Below, in pieces: positions 15,046 to 23,207 of a DNA stretch of 35,426 nt. Both the position numbers and the translations under genes were made by a program. How positions within the stretch are numbered: the first letter of the stretch is position 1; each line of letters starts with the position of its first letter. The notes under the pieces are model-generated. The model was not told the DNA's origin and did not search any database. It saw only the letters and a program-made list of their open reading frames with translations. The DNA lies in contig NZ_QUAC01000148.1 in NCBI RefSeq assembly GCF_003389455.1, forward strand, positions 1 to 35,426, read 5' to 3'. Source of the DNA: Streptomyces inhibens (GTDB lineage: Bacteria; Actinomycetota; Actinomycetes; Streptomycetales; Streptomycetaceae).

Positions 15046-15966
15046 TCACGCCGACCTTGTGGCGCCCTGTTTGCGGTACTGGCCGGGGGCCATCCCGTAC
15101 TCCCGTTTGAAGGCCTTGGCGAAGGCGAACTCCGAGGTGTAGCCGGCACGTTCGGCGACGGTGCGCAGGGGGGCGTCGGCCTGGCGCAGCAGTCGGCCCG
15201 CCGTCGTCATGCGCCACCAGGTCAGATACGCGAGCGGTGGCCGGCCGACCAGCGCGGTGAAGCGGCGGGCGAACGCGGCGCGGGACAGGCCGGCCCGGGC
15301 GCCGAGTTCCTCGACCGTCCAGGGCCTCGCGGGGGCGTCGTGGATGGCGTGCAGCGCGGCGCTGACGGCCGGGTCGCTCAGGGCGCCCGCCCACCCGGCC
15401 GGTTCCTCCGGGCGCTCGGCCAGCCACCAGGTGCGCAGCAGATACAGCAGCAGGGTGTCGAGGAGCGCGGGCACGATGGCGTCGGAGCCGGGCTGGGGGT
15501 CGGCGAGTTCGGCGCCGAGCAGATCGACGGCGGAGCGCAGCCGGTCGTGGGCGCCGACGCGGGCCGGGAAGTGGATGAAGGGCGGCAGGTCGGTGAGGAG
15601 GGGATGGGCCCGCGCCTTGTTCAGCTGGTAGGCGCCGCACAGCATGAGGGTGTCGTCACCGTGGACGGGCCCGCGGTGGCGGAGCGTGGGCCAGGAGCCG
15701 TCCGGCCCCAACTGGGCGTCCTCCAGGGGGGTTTCGGGCCGGTCGGCGAGACCGTGACCGTAGCCATGGGCCAGGAAGACGACATCTCCGGGGCCGAGCC
15801 GGACGGGATCGGCGCCCTCGGGCGGCAGCAGCCAGGCCGAGCCCTGGAGCACGACATGGAACCCGGCCCCGTCGGAGGCGGGGAAACGGACACCCCAGGG
15901 GGCGTGCTTGACCGTGCGCGAGGAGTGGGCTTGGTGGAGACGGGCCGGCTGGCGCCCGGCGACCAT
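15046..15966 (-). CDS. AraC family transcriptional regulator, N-terminus replaced
   Basis: About 306 residues if translation begins at ATG 15966. Seen: an N-terminal cupin domain (VKHAPWGVRFPASDGAGFHV, GDVVFLAHGYGHGLAD) and a C-terminal pair of AraC helix-turn-helix motifs (WTVEELGARAGLSRAAFARRF and LRTVAERAGYTSEFAFAKAF). Family members usually begin with a leader of about 20 residues before the SRTVKHAPWG segment. Here sequence upstream of that point (near 15922) is the complement of a dehydrogenase gene, so the native start and promoter appear to be lost. If expressed, it starts inside the dehydrogenase remnant. It probably once regulated that divergent dehydrogenase. It may be a decaying gene; the DNA-binding part is intact. 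Confidence 0.72.
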   Translation of the reverse strand: MVAGRQPARLHQAHSSRTVKHAPWGVRFPASDGAGFHVVLQGSAWLLPPEGADPVRLGPGDVVFLAHGYGHGLADRPETPLEDAQLGPDGSWPTLRHRGPVHGDDTLMLCGAYQLNKARAHPLLTDLPPFIHFPARVGAHDRLRSAVDLLGAELADPQPGSDAIVPALLDTLLLYLLRTWWLAERPEEPAGWAGALSDPAVSAALHAIHDAPARPWTVEELGARAGLSRAAFARRFTALVGRPPLAYLTWWRMTTAGRLLRQADAPLRTVAERAGYTSEFAFAKAFKREYGMAPGQYRKQGATRSA

Positions 15967-16503
15967 GTGGTGATCACGGGCGCGTCCAGCGGTGTGGGTA
16001 CGGCCGCGGTCCAGACGGCCCTGCGGATGGGCGCCGTCCCGATCGCCACCACGCGTGGCGAGGCCAAGCGGCAGCGGCTGCTGGAGCTCGGCGCGGCCCA
16101 TGTGATCACCACGGACGCCGAGGACCTGGTGAAGGAGGTCAGGCGGATCACGGGCGGCCAGGGCGCCCGGCTGGCCTTCGACGCGGTGGGCGGCCCCGGT
16201 TTCGCGGCCCTCGGTGACGCGCTGACGCCCGGCGGCACGGCGGTGCTCTACGGCTGGCTGGACCCGCGCCCCATCCAGCTGTCGATGAACTGGCCGCTCA
16301 CCGTCCACACGTATGCCAATGGAGCCCTGGCCCGCACGGAGGCCTATCGCCGCCGCGCCGCCGCGTTCATCGGCTCGGGCCTGGCGAGCGGCGCGCTGGC
16401 GCCCGTGATCGCCGAGACCTTCGACGGCCTGGAGCAGGTCGCTGACGCCCATCGCCTGATGGAGTCCAACACTCACATGGGCAAGATCGTGGTGAGGGTG
16501 TGA
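15925..16503 (+). pseudogene. Truncated zinc-type dehydrogenase/quinone oxidoreductase (5' deleted)
   Basis: The C-terminal about 190 residues of a medium-chain dehydrogenase. Seen: LVETGRLAPGDHVVITGASSGVGTAAVQ (read in two parts: LVETGRLAPGD, then the Rossmann loop VITGASSGVG), IRRITGGQGARLAFDAVGG-like mid-domain and the usual end DAHRLMESNTHMGKIVV. Intact proteins are about 330 residues and begin with a GroES-like substrate and zinc domain, which is absent. Similarity starts abruptly near 15928, within about 10 bases of where the AraC gene on the other strand loses its own start. GAGGAG at 15920-15925 could allow translation from TTG 15931 or GTG 15934, but the product would have a nucleotide-binding domain only and no catalytic domain. 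Confidence 0.75.
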
Positions 16504-16539
16504 AGCGAGGGTAGTGCGGCGGCGAGGCCGTACAGCGCA

Positions 16540-16577
16540 GCGGCCCCGAGCCCGTTTTTGACGGGTATCGGGGCCGC
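16540..16577. terminator. Bidirectional terminator hairpin
   Basis: GCGGCCCCGA (16540-16549) pairs with TCGGGGCCGC (16568-16577), and an inner CCCGT/ACGGG stem (16551-16555, 16561-16565) closes a TTTTG loop. It lies between the convergent dehydrogenase remnant and the PucR-type regulator and can serve both. Confidence 0.78.
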
Positions 16578-16637
16578 CGGTCCGCGTTGAGTGGCCGTGG
16601 TCAGCTCAACGGGGGTGGTGCGTCATCTTCCGTTGTT

Positions 16638-17693
16638 TCAAAGGCCGTTGACGCGGGCCTCGCGCGCCATTCCCAGGGGGCGGATGGAGGAGGCGACGGC
16701 GCGGGCACGGCGGCCGGCGCGGGCGCGGTAGCTGCGGACATGGGCCATCAGACGGCGGCTGCGCAGGGCCATTTCGAGTTCGAAGCGGGCGCGGGGGTCG
16801 CGTAGTACGGGGCCGAAGAGCTTCTCGATCTGGCGGAGGCGGTAGCGGACCGTCTGCGGGTGTACATGGAGGAGTTTGGCGGCTTCCGGCGCGCCACCGC
16901 CCTCCAGCCAGGCGAGCAGGGTGACTTCGAGGCGTTCGCTCTGGCGGGGTGTCAGTTCCTCCAGGGGGCCGAGCCAACGGGAGGTCAGGGCGTCGGCCAG
17001 GGACTCGTCCTGGAGGAGCAGGAGCGCCGAGAGATGGTCGTCGACGAACGCGGGTCGGGCCTCCGGGCCGACCCTTCCGGGGGCCAGGGTGAGCAGATAG
17101 CGGGCCCAACGGAGGGAGGAGGCGGTGTCGGTGGACGGTACGGCGTGTCCGACGGCGGCCGCGCGGCCCTTGAGGGCTGCCTCCAGGCGGGGCCGGGTCT
17201 GGGTGGCCGGGTCGGGGACGAAGAGGCAGGTGTAGCCGTCGACGGTGCCGATGAGGGCATGGCCCAGAGCGGCGGCCAGTTGGGGTGCCTCGGCGGGGGT
17301 GGCGAGAACGACGGCCTGGAGGGTGTCGGGGACGGGCCAACCGGCCGCGCGGGCCAGGTCGTTCAACCCCTCGTCCGGTACCTCTCGTTTGCCGGCGAGA
17401 ACATCGAAGAGGTCCTGACGGGCCCGTGCCACGGGCATCGGGGTGACCACTGACGGGACGGCCGGACGTTTACTTTCCGACTCGTTTTGGTACCCAAGAA
17501 CTGTCAGCAGGGCCTGTTCAAGTGCCCAATGCGCCTCTTCTACGGGAGTATCACCGAGAAGTGCGGACAATGCGGGAAAACCGCGCTGCAACTCCGCGAC
17601 CACCTTCTCGGCGAGGCCCGGGAGTTCATTTCTCACTACCCGGGTCCACTCGCCTCGGGGACGCGACCAGATGCGGTTCAGGAGATCACACAT
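16638..17693 (-). CDS. PucR/CdaR-type helix-turn-helix regulator
   Basis: 351 residues from ATG 17693. The C-terminal part holds the PucR-type helix-turn-helix: RLEVTLLAWLEGGGAPEAAK followed by LLHVHPQTVRYRLRQIEKLF, the hallmark of this family, and then a basic tail. The middle resembles the degenerate GGDEF-like region seen in such regulators (SSLRWARYLLTLAPG, HLSALLLLQDESLADALTSRWLGPL). The N-terminal 100 residues are helical with no clear ligand domain. It diverges from the ferric-reductase-like/NuoF-like/lipoprotein set at 18017 across a 323-bp gap with an inverted repeat, so it is a candidate regulator of that set. Members elsewhere control purine, polyamine or morphological genes; the signal here is unknown. 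Confidence 0.85.
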   Translation of the reverse strand: MCDLLNRIWSRPRGEWTRVVRNELPGLAEKVVAELQRGFPALSALLGDTPVEEAHWALEQALLTVLGYQNESESKRPAVPSVVTPMPVARARQDLFDVLAGKREVPDEGLNDLARAAGWPVPDTLQAVVLATPAEAPQLAAALGHALIGTVDGYTCLFVPDPATQTRPRLEAALKGRAAAVGHAVPSTDTASSLRWARYLLTLAPGRVGPEARPAFVDDHLSALLLLQDESLADALTSRWLGPLEELTPRQSERLEVTLLAWLEGGGAPEAAKLLHVHPQTVRYRLRQIEKLFGPVLRDPRARFELEMALRSRRLMAHVRSYRARAGRRARAVASSIRPLGMAREARVNGL

Positions 17694-18016
17694 CGCTACC
17701 TCGTTCCTGGCGGGGGATGCTGCTGGGACAGGAGATGGGCGCCCCCGTGCGCCTGATTGGGCATCATCCGGAGTACCGCCGCGCGACCGCGACGCCGGTG
17801 CAGGAATTTGTCACAGCGCGATAAAGCTTACGAAATCCTGAACACGCTCGTAGATGCTTTTGCACATCCGGATTACGGCCCTGCGTATCCACCCGGTTAC
17901 AGAATGTTTAGTGTTACCGGGGGTCACCCGAACAAAAGCCCCGGGGCAAATACCGCCGCCGGGAGATTTCATAGAAATTCGCATCCCGCACCCGTGCCCC
18001 GACACCGGGAGGTCCG
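17694..18016. other. Divergent regulatory gap with an inverted repeat
   Basis: The gap between the PucR-type regulator and the electron-transfer genes holds no supported gene. It is less GC-rich than its surroundings around 17815-17915. The inverted repeat CCCGGTTAC (17892-17900) and GTTACCGGG (17913-17921) pairs at eight of nine positions around a 12-base loop and is a plausible operator or leader hairpin. No confident -35/-10 pair was recognised. Confidence 0.5.
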
Positions 18017-18766
18017 ATGTCCGCACCGCGTTTGCAGAACCGACGAGCAACACACCGCGCCCGGCCCTCGCCCACGCTGCCCCGCCCCCGGCGCCCGCCG
18101 AACGAACCCGGCCCGCCGGTTCGCCGTCCGGCCGGCAGGAACAACGGAACTGCCATGCTGCGCCCGGCACTTCCGGCCGCACTGCTGCTCTTCATCGCCG
18201 TCACCCTGCACTCCGGCGCGATGGACACCCTCATGCGCTTTCTGGACTTCGGCGCCGGGGTGCTCGCCCTGGTCTCGCTGTCGGTCACGGTGCTGTGGGG
18301 GCTGGCCGCCACCGACCGGATGGTGCTGCACTCCGGCCACCGGCTGCTCGCCCAGGCCGTGCACCGCGGCACCGGCGTCGCCGGACTCGGCTTCCTGGGC
18401 CTGCACATCTGGGTGAAGATCGCCGAGGGTCACACCAACACGGCCTCCGCAGCGGTGCCGTTCACCGACGGCGCCCGGCCGGTGCTCATCGGCCTGGGCA
18501 CACTCGCCGCGTATGTGTTCCTCGCCGTCGCGGTGACCGGCGCGGTGCGCGGCGCATTCACCGGCATCGCCGCCTCCCGCTGGTGGCGGGCACTGCACAT
18601 GAGCGCCTACCTCGCCTGGGCGCTGGCCCTGGTGCACGGCCTCAGATCGGGCCGTGCCGCAGCCGGTTGGGCGCTGGCCGGATACGCCATCTGTCTCGCC
18701 GCGGTAGCCGTACGGCTCGCACTGCGGCTGCGCGACTCACGCAGGAACTCAGGAGAACTCCCATGA
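18017..18766 (+). CDS. Ferric-reductase/NOX-like di-heme membrane protein
   Basis: 249 residues if started at ATG 18017, which has GGGAGG four bases upstream; a start at ATG 18155 (203 residues) lacks a good site but removes a 46-residue Arg/Pro-rich leader that may not be native. The membrane part has about five hydrophobic helices. Counted from 18155, four His lie in two helices: H70 and H84 (13 residues between) and H148 and H161 (12 between). This is the spacing of the two bis-His heme b sites in ferric reductases and NADPH oxidases. No flavin or NADPH domain is attached. That role could be filled by the NuoF-like protein whose ATG overlaps this stop (ATGA). Predicted to pass electrons across the cytoplasmic membrane. 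Heme content is inference from the spacing. Confidence 0.78.
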   Translation: MSAPRLQNRRATHRARPSPTLPRPRRPPNEPGPPVRRPAGRNNGTAMLRPALPAALLLFIAVTLHSGAMDTLMRFLDFGAGVLALVSLSVTVLWGLAATDRMVLHSGHRLLAQAVHRGTGVAGLGFLGLHIWVKIAEGHTNTASAAVPFTDGARPVLIGLGTLAAYVFLAVAVTGAVRGAFTGIAASRWWRALHMSAYLAWALALVHGLRSGRAAAGWALAGYAICLAAVAVRLALRLRDSRRNSGELP

Positions 18767-20295
18767 CCGCCCCCGCCCCCACCCGTCTGCTGCCGGCCCT
18801 CCCGGGCCCGGAGCCCGTACCGACGCTGGCGTCCTTCGGCCCACCGCGGCTGCTGGCCGGCCTCGACGAGGCACCGCGCATGGACCGGGTGGCGCATCTG
18901 GCCCGGCACGGCAGCCTGCCCCGGCTGACCCCTCAGGAGCTGGTGGCGCTGGCCGAGGACACCGATCTGCGTGGCCGCGGCGGCGCGGGCTTCCCCTTCG
19001 CCCGCAAGCTGACCGCCGTCATGGACGGTATGAAACGGTCCGACGGCAAGGGCGCGGTGGTCGTCAACGGCAGTGAGGGCGAGCCGAGTTGCCTCAAGGA
19101 CACCGCGCTGCTGCTGCACGCCCCGCATCTGGTGATCGACGGCGCGCTGCTGGCCGCCGAGGCGCTCGGTGCGCAGGAGGTCGCCATCGGGGTGACCCGT
19201 AAGGACGTCGAGGACTCGGTGCGGCGTGCCATCGGCGAACGCGGCCCGGTCCGGCCGGCGTTACGGGTCACCCTGCTGACCGAGCGGTTCGTCACGGGCG
19301 AGGGCACCGCGATGACCAACGGGCTGGGCGGCGGCCCGGGCCTGCCCTCGGGCCGTAAGGTCCGCTCCAGCGAGCGCGGTCTGAACGGGGTGCCGACGCT
19401 GCTGTCGAACACCGAGACCTACGCCCAACTCGCGGTGGCCGCCCGCCTGGGAGCACTCGGCTACCGCAATGCGGGCCTGCCCACGGAGCCCGGCACCCTG
19501 CTGCTGACGGTCGGCGGCAGCCGGGTCGTGGAGGTCCCCTACGGGGTGCCGCTCACCCGGGTCCTCGCCCTGTGCGGGTCCGACCCGGGGCAGGGCGTGC
19601 TGCTGGGCGGCTATCACGGCACCTTCATCTCGCCCGTCGACGCGCAGACCGCGACGCTCTCGCGGGATGCGCTGTCCGCCTACGGCGCGGTGCTCGGCGC
19701 CGGGGCTGTGCTGCCGATCCCGTACGACACCTGTCCGGCGGGCGAGACCGTACGCGTCGCGCAGTGGATGGCCGCCGAGTCGGCCGGCCAGTGCGGCCCC
19801 TGCGTACTGGGCCTGCCCGCGCTCGCCGATGAACTCGCCCGCGCCGTACGGGGCGGCGGCGACTCCGCCCTGGAAGCGGTGCGCGCCCGGATGCGGGCGG
19901 TGGAGAAGCGCGGCGCCTGCAGCCACCCGGACGGCACCTCGCGCTTCGTCGCCTCGGCCCTCGCCGCCTTCCCCGAGGAGTTCGAGCGCCATGCGCAGGG
20001 GTTCGGGTGCGGCCGCCCGGTGACCGGAGCGCTGCCGGTCACCGGGCACCAGCCGCCACCGGTCGCCACGCCCGCCGCCGCGCCGGCGCCGCCGCAGGAG
20101 CGGCTGCTGGTCGACTGGACGCTGTGCCGCGGCCACGGCCTGTGCGCGGATGTGGTGCCCGGCATCGTGAAGCTGGGCCCGGACGGCTATCCGCAGCAGG
20201 CCAGCATGCCGCTGCCGGCCCGGATGCGGCGCCGTGCGCAGCTCGCGGTACGGCGCTGCCCGGCGCTGGCGCTGCGGGTACAGGGCGGCAACTGA
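18763..20295 (+). CDS. NuoF-like NADH/FMN/Fe-S protein with C-terminal ferredoxin
   Basis: 510 residues. Predicted soluble electron-input protein. Seen: FMN loop GRGGAGF (71-77), NGSEGEP (102-108) and NGVPTLLSNTETYAQLA, all as in the 51-kDa subunit of complex I; then an SLBB-like region (LLLTVGGSRVVEVPYGVPL). The Fe-S motif reads ESAGQCGPC (339-347) with a further Cys386; the first Cys of the usual ESCGxCxPC is Ala341, so one ligand is missing or replaced. After a Pro/Ala linker comes a ferredoxin domain with CRGHGLC (455-461) and CP (499-500), a three-Cys pattern like that of [3Fe-4S] or [4Fe-4S] Streptomyces ferredoxins. The ATG overlaps the membrane gene stop with AGGAGA upstream. It may pass NADH electrons to the di-heme partner. 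Confidence 0.87.
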   Translation: MTAPAPTRLLPALPGPEPVPTLASFGPPRLLAGLDEAPRMDRVAHLARHGSLPRLTPQELVALAEDTDLRGRGGAGFPFARKLTAVMDGMKRSDGKGAVVVNGSEGEPSCLKDTALLLHAPHLVIDGALLAAEALGAQEVAIGVTRKDVEDSVRRAIGERGPVRPALRVTLLTERFVTGEGTAMTNGLGGGPGLPSGRKVRSSERGLNGVPTLLSNTETYAQLAVAARLGALGYRNAGLPTEPGTLLLTVGGSRVVEVPYGVPLTRVLALCGSDPGQGVLLGGYHGTFISPVDAQTATLSRDALSAYGAVLGAGAVLPIPYDTCPAGETVRVAQWMAAESAGQCGPCVLGLPALADELARAVRGGGDSALEAVRARMRAVEKRGACSHPDGTSRFVASALAAFPEEFERHAQGFGCGRPVTGALPVTGHQPPPVATPAAAPAPPQERLLVDWTLCRGHGLCADVVPGIVKLGPDGYPQQASMPLPARMRRRAQLAVRRCPALALRVQGGN

Positions 20296-20474
20296 GCCTC
20301 CCTGCGGGCTGCTTGACCCGAAGAAGAAAAACTTCGCGCCCGTTGAACGCCCGGCACCCCGTAGCCCGTATTCCCCCGGCGAGACCACCCGGCCGGGACC
20401 GACCGGCAACAGCACACGCAGCAAGCACGTCACTTTGCAAGCGATGGAACCGGCAACCGACAGAGGAGACACCC

Positions 20475-21437
20475 ATGATCACTCGACGTCGTGCGGGACT
20501 CGCGGCCACCGCGCTCGCCACCCTGGCGCTGACCGCCGCCTGCGGCACCAGCGGCAACCAGAGCGCCGGCACCCCCACCACCGACACCGTCCAGCCGGCA
20601 GGCCAGGGCACCAGCGACTACGGCTCCTCCGGCTCCGGCCAGGGCAACGACCCGTACGGCGGCCAGGCGGGCGGCGACAGCGGCAAGGCCCCGCAGGCCG
20701 GGCCCAGCGCGGGGACGCTGGCGCTGCACCAGGACGCCAAGCTCGGCCCGATCGTGGCCGACGCCAAGGGCATGACCCTCTACCGCTTCGACAAGGACAC
20801 CGCCAAGCCGCCCAAGTCCAACTGCTCGGGCTCCTGCGCCACCGCCTGGCCGCCGGTCCCCGCCGACGGCGCGACCGCCCCCGCGGGCATCGCCAAGAGC
20901 GCACTGGGCTCGGTCACCCGCGCCGACGGCACCAAGCAGCTGACCATCGGCGGCTGGCCCGCCTACCGCTACGCCAAGGACACCCAGCCCGGCGACACCA
21001 AGGGCCAGGGCGTCGGCGGCACCTGGAACGCGCTGACCGCCGAGGGCAAGAAGGCCGTCGCCCAGGAGCCCGGCGATGTCTCGGTGCAGAACCAGCCCGA
21101 GCTCGGCGACATCCTCGTCGACGGCCAGGGCCTGACCCTCTACCGCTTCAACAAGGACAGCGCCTGGCCGATGAAGTTCGGCTGCAACGACGCCTGCCTG
21201 GACACCTGGAAGCCCGCCAAGCCCGCCGACCGCTCCAAGCTGAAGGGCATCCCGTCCAAGCTCATCTCCACCGTCACCCGCCCCGACGGCCTCCGTCAGC
21301 TGGCCGTCGACTGCTGGCCGGTCTACACCTTCACCGGCGACAAGCAGCCCGGTGACATCAACGGCCAGGGCAAGATGGGCCTGTGGTTCGCGGTCTCCAA
21401 GGACGGCAAGAAGATCACGTCGACGCCGACGGGCTGA
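20475..21437 (+). CDS. Lipoprotein with secreted repeats (COG4315/PF03640 type)
   Basis: 320 residues, ATG 20475 with GAGGAG six bases upstream. The signal peptide MITRRRAGLAATALATLALT ends in a lipobox (LTAAC), so the mature protein is anchored at the outer membrane face by Cys23. A Gly/Ser/Gln-rich linker follows (about residues 25-75). Then come two homologous halves, each with LYRFxKD, a C-x(3)-C pair followed by an aromatic (CSGSCATAWPP; CNDACLDTWKP) and GxWPxYxF with a DxxPGDxxGQG motif. This is the secreted-repeat lipoprotein family of unknown function. It follows the NuoF-like gene by 179 bp on the same strand. Its place after a predicted transmembrane electron donor suggests an extracytoplasmic redox or metal-handling role, which is inference. 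Confidence 0.88.
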   Translation: MITRRRAGLAATALATLALTAACGTSGNQSAGTPTTDTVQPAGQGTSDYGSSGSGQGNDPYGGQAGGDSGKAPQAGPSAGTLALHQDAKLGPIVADAKGMTLYRFDKDTAKPPKSNCSGSCATAWPPVPADGATAPAGIAKSALGSVTRADGTKQLTIGGWPAYRYAKDTQPGDTKGQGVGGTWNALTAEGKKAVAQEPGDVSVQNQPELGDILVDGQGLTLYRFNKDSAWPMKFGCNDACLDTWKPAKPADRSKLKGIPSKLISTVTRPDGLRQLAVDCWPVYTFTGDKQPGDINGQGKMGLWFAVSKDGKKITSTPTG

Positions 21438-22941
21438 CCGGCCCGCCCTGCCGGAGCGCCTCGTCGCGGGGGAACTCGTCGTCCACCGCCAGCACCTGGG
21501 CGTCCGGCCGCTCGTCCGTATCGCGCGGCCCCAGCCAGGTGACCGCGAGCGCCACCACCACATTCACGGCGAGCCCGACGATCCCCGCGTTCATCCCCCA
21601 CACCGGGTCGTGTCCCCCGAAGACCAGGACACAGACCAGAGCGAAGCCCGCCACCAGGCCGCTCACCGCGGCGTGCACCGTCAGCCGCCGCCACACCAGC
21701 CCCAGCAGCAGCATCGGCACGAGCTGCGCCATGCCCTCGTACGAAATCAGGGACAGCCGGACGAGGGTGTTGGGGGCGGTGTAGGTCAGCACCAGCGCCA
21801 GCGCTCCGGCCACCACCACGACCACCTGGGACCACAGCTTCTGCCGGTTGGCCAGCTTGGGGATCGCACCCAGCACGCTCCTCCCCCACATCGTGCCGAT
21901 GACCAGCATGAACACGGCCATCGGCACGATGGAGGAGAGGGCGGCGGCCACCCCGATCAGACCCACGGCCCAGGCCGGAAGGGAGTCCACCACCAGCTTG
22001 AACAGCGCGAGATTGGAGTCCGCGCCGGTCAGCCCGGGCACCACGAACAGCGCGGCCAGCCCCAGCAGCATCGGCACGAACAACAGCACGTTGTAGAAGG
22101 GGAGGTACATGGCGTTACGGCGCAGCGCATCGGCGTTGCGGGCACCGAGGTAGCCGGCCACGGTCGTCGGGAAGATCACCACCGTAAGGGAGTTGATGAC
22201 GGTGGTGGTGATGAACCAGACCTGGCCCAGTCCGCCCGACGCATGGCCGGGGAAGGTCAGCCACTGCGGCTTCTCGGCGACGATCCGGTGCAGGAAGGGC
22301 CCGTAGCCGTCGAAGTAGTGCAACGGAACATAGATAGCGAGGAAGCCGAGGGTGCCGATGACGAGGATGTCCTTGAGCACCGAGACCCAGGCGCTGCCGC
22401 GCAGCCCGCTGATCACGACAAAGCCGGTGGTGACGGCGAAGCCTATGAAGTAGGCCCAGTTGAGACTGATGGCACCGTAGGAAATGGTGGAGACGACCAC
22501 GCCCATGCCGGTGATCTGCAGCTGGATGTACGGCAGCAGACAGACGGTGGCGAGGAGGGCGACGGCGGCGCCGAGCCAGGGCCGCCGGTAGCGGTGCGCG
22601 ACGATGTCGGTGATGCCGACCAGGCCGTGCCGGCGGGCGTAGGCCCACAGCATCGGCCCGACGACGTACCCGATCCCGTAGCCGCAGGACATATAGGCCA
22701 GCACATAGAGCACCGGGGCACCGAAGTTGTAGCCCCAGCCGGCCGCGCCGAGGTAGCTGAAGCTCGTATAGCTCTCGCCGGCCATCAGCACCCAGATGAA
22801 GACGGTGCCCAGACTGCGGCCGCCCACCGACCACTCGGTAAGGCCCCCGCCGGAGCCGCGGCCGCGTACCGCGAGCAGCCCGAGGGCGACGGTGAGCACC
22901 ATGAAGGCGCCGAAGATGGCGGTGGCGACGGCGGCGTTCAT
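21415..22941 (-). CDS. Sodium:solute symporter family protein
   Basis: 508 residues, a polytopic Na+-coupled importer of the SSS family. Seen: first helix FGAFMVLTVALGLLAV, the family motif WSVGGRSLGTVFIWVLMAGE-SYTSFSYLGAAGW (in two parts), GYGIGYVVGPMLWAYARR, ITDIVAHRYRRPWLG, SVLKDILVIGTLGFLAIYVPL, and a late Na-site-like region AALSSIVPMAVFMLVIGTMW. The length and the coupled DUF3311 gene suggest a carboxylate-type carrier (monocarboxylate or similar). The ATG at 22941 overlaps the DUF3311 stop. The last 23 bases overlap the convergent lipoprotein gene end. The substrate cannot be told from sequence. Confidence 0.92.
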   Translation of the reverse strand: MNAAVATAIFGAFMVLTVALGLLAVRGRGSGGGLTEWSVGGRSLGTVFIWVLMAGESYTSFSYLGAAGWGYNFGAPVLYVLAYMSCGYGIGYVVGPMLWAYARRHGLVGITDIVAHRYRRPWLGAAVALLATVCLLPYIQLQITGMGVVVSTISYGAISLNWAYFIGFAVTTGFVVISGLRGSAWVSVLKDILVIGTLGFLAIYVPLHYFDGYGPFLHRIVAEKPQWLTFPGHASGGLGQVWFITTTVINSLTVVIFPTTVAGYLGARNADALRRNAMYLPFYNVLLFVPMLLGLAALFVVPGLTGADSNLALFKLVVDSLPAWAVGLIGVAAALSSIVPMAVFMLVIGTMWGRSVLGAIPKLANRQKLWSQVVVVVAGALALVLTYTAPNTLVRLSLISYEGMAQLVPMLLLGLVWRRLTVHAAVSGLVAGFALVCVLVFGGHDPVWGMNAGIVGLAVNVVVALAVTWLGPRDTDERPDAQVLAVDDEFPRDEALRQGGPVSPSAST

Positions 22942-23207
22942 GACCGGCCCCGCTTGAGGTCGGCGCGCCGCGCCAGCCACACCGCCAGCGGTGTGGCGAG
23001 CGTCGCCAGCAGCATCCAGAAGAACAGGAACGGCAGGCCCTGCACGGTCGGTGTCACCCGGTTCACCAGCGGCAGCACCGCCAGGAACAGCACATACGGC
23101 AGCAGCAGCCACAGCAGCGCGGGGCGCTTTCGGGAGCCCGGGGATCGACCGCCGGAGGACTGATTTCGCACGTGGCGAGAGCCTATGCGACGCACGGCCG
23201 CTCTCAC
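22938..23207 (-). CDS. DUF3311 domain-containing small membrane protein
   Basis: 89 residues from GTG 23207, a start that overlaps the sortase stop (GTGA); a second GTG at 23171 would give 77 residues. Two transmembrane helices: LLWLLLPYVLFLAVLPLVN and LPFLFFWMLLATLATPLAVW, with the short positive end ARRADLKRGRS. DUF3311 proteins are known as small partners encoded immediately before sodium:solute symporters, as here, where its stop and the symporter ATG overlap by four bases (22938-22941). A helper subunit of the carrier is the most likely role. Confidence 0.87.
   Translation of the reverse strand: MRAAVRRIGSRHVRNQSSGGRSPGSRKRPALLWLLLPYVLFLAVLPLVNRVTPTVQGLPFLFFWMLLATLATPLAVWLARRADLKRGRS

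Noticed and set aside
15967..16476. Long N-terminal extension of the AraC protein up to 16476
   Set aside because: It is the complement of the dehydrogenase remnant; only the part after about 15966 can be called with any support.
17854..18762. An 813-codon frame that would extend the NuoF-like protein by about 300 residues
   Set aside because: The extension has no ribosome binding site and runs through the ferric-reductase-like gene in another frame; the overlap start at 18763 has AGGAGA and matches the family N-terminus.
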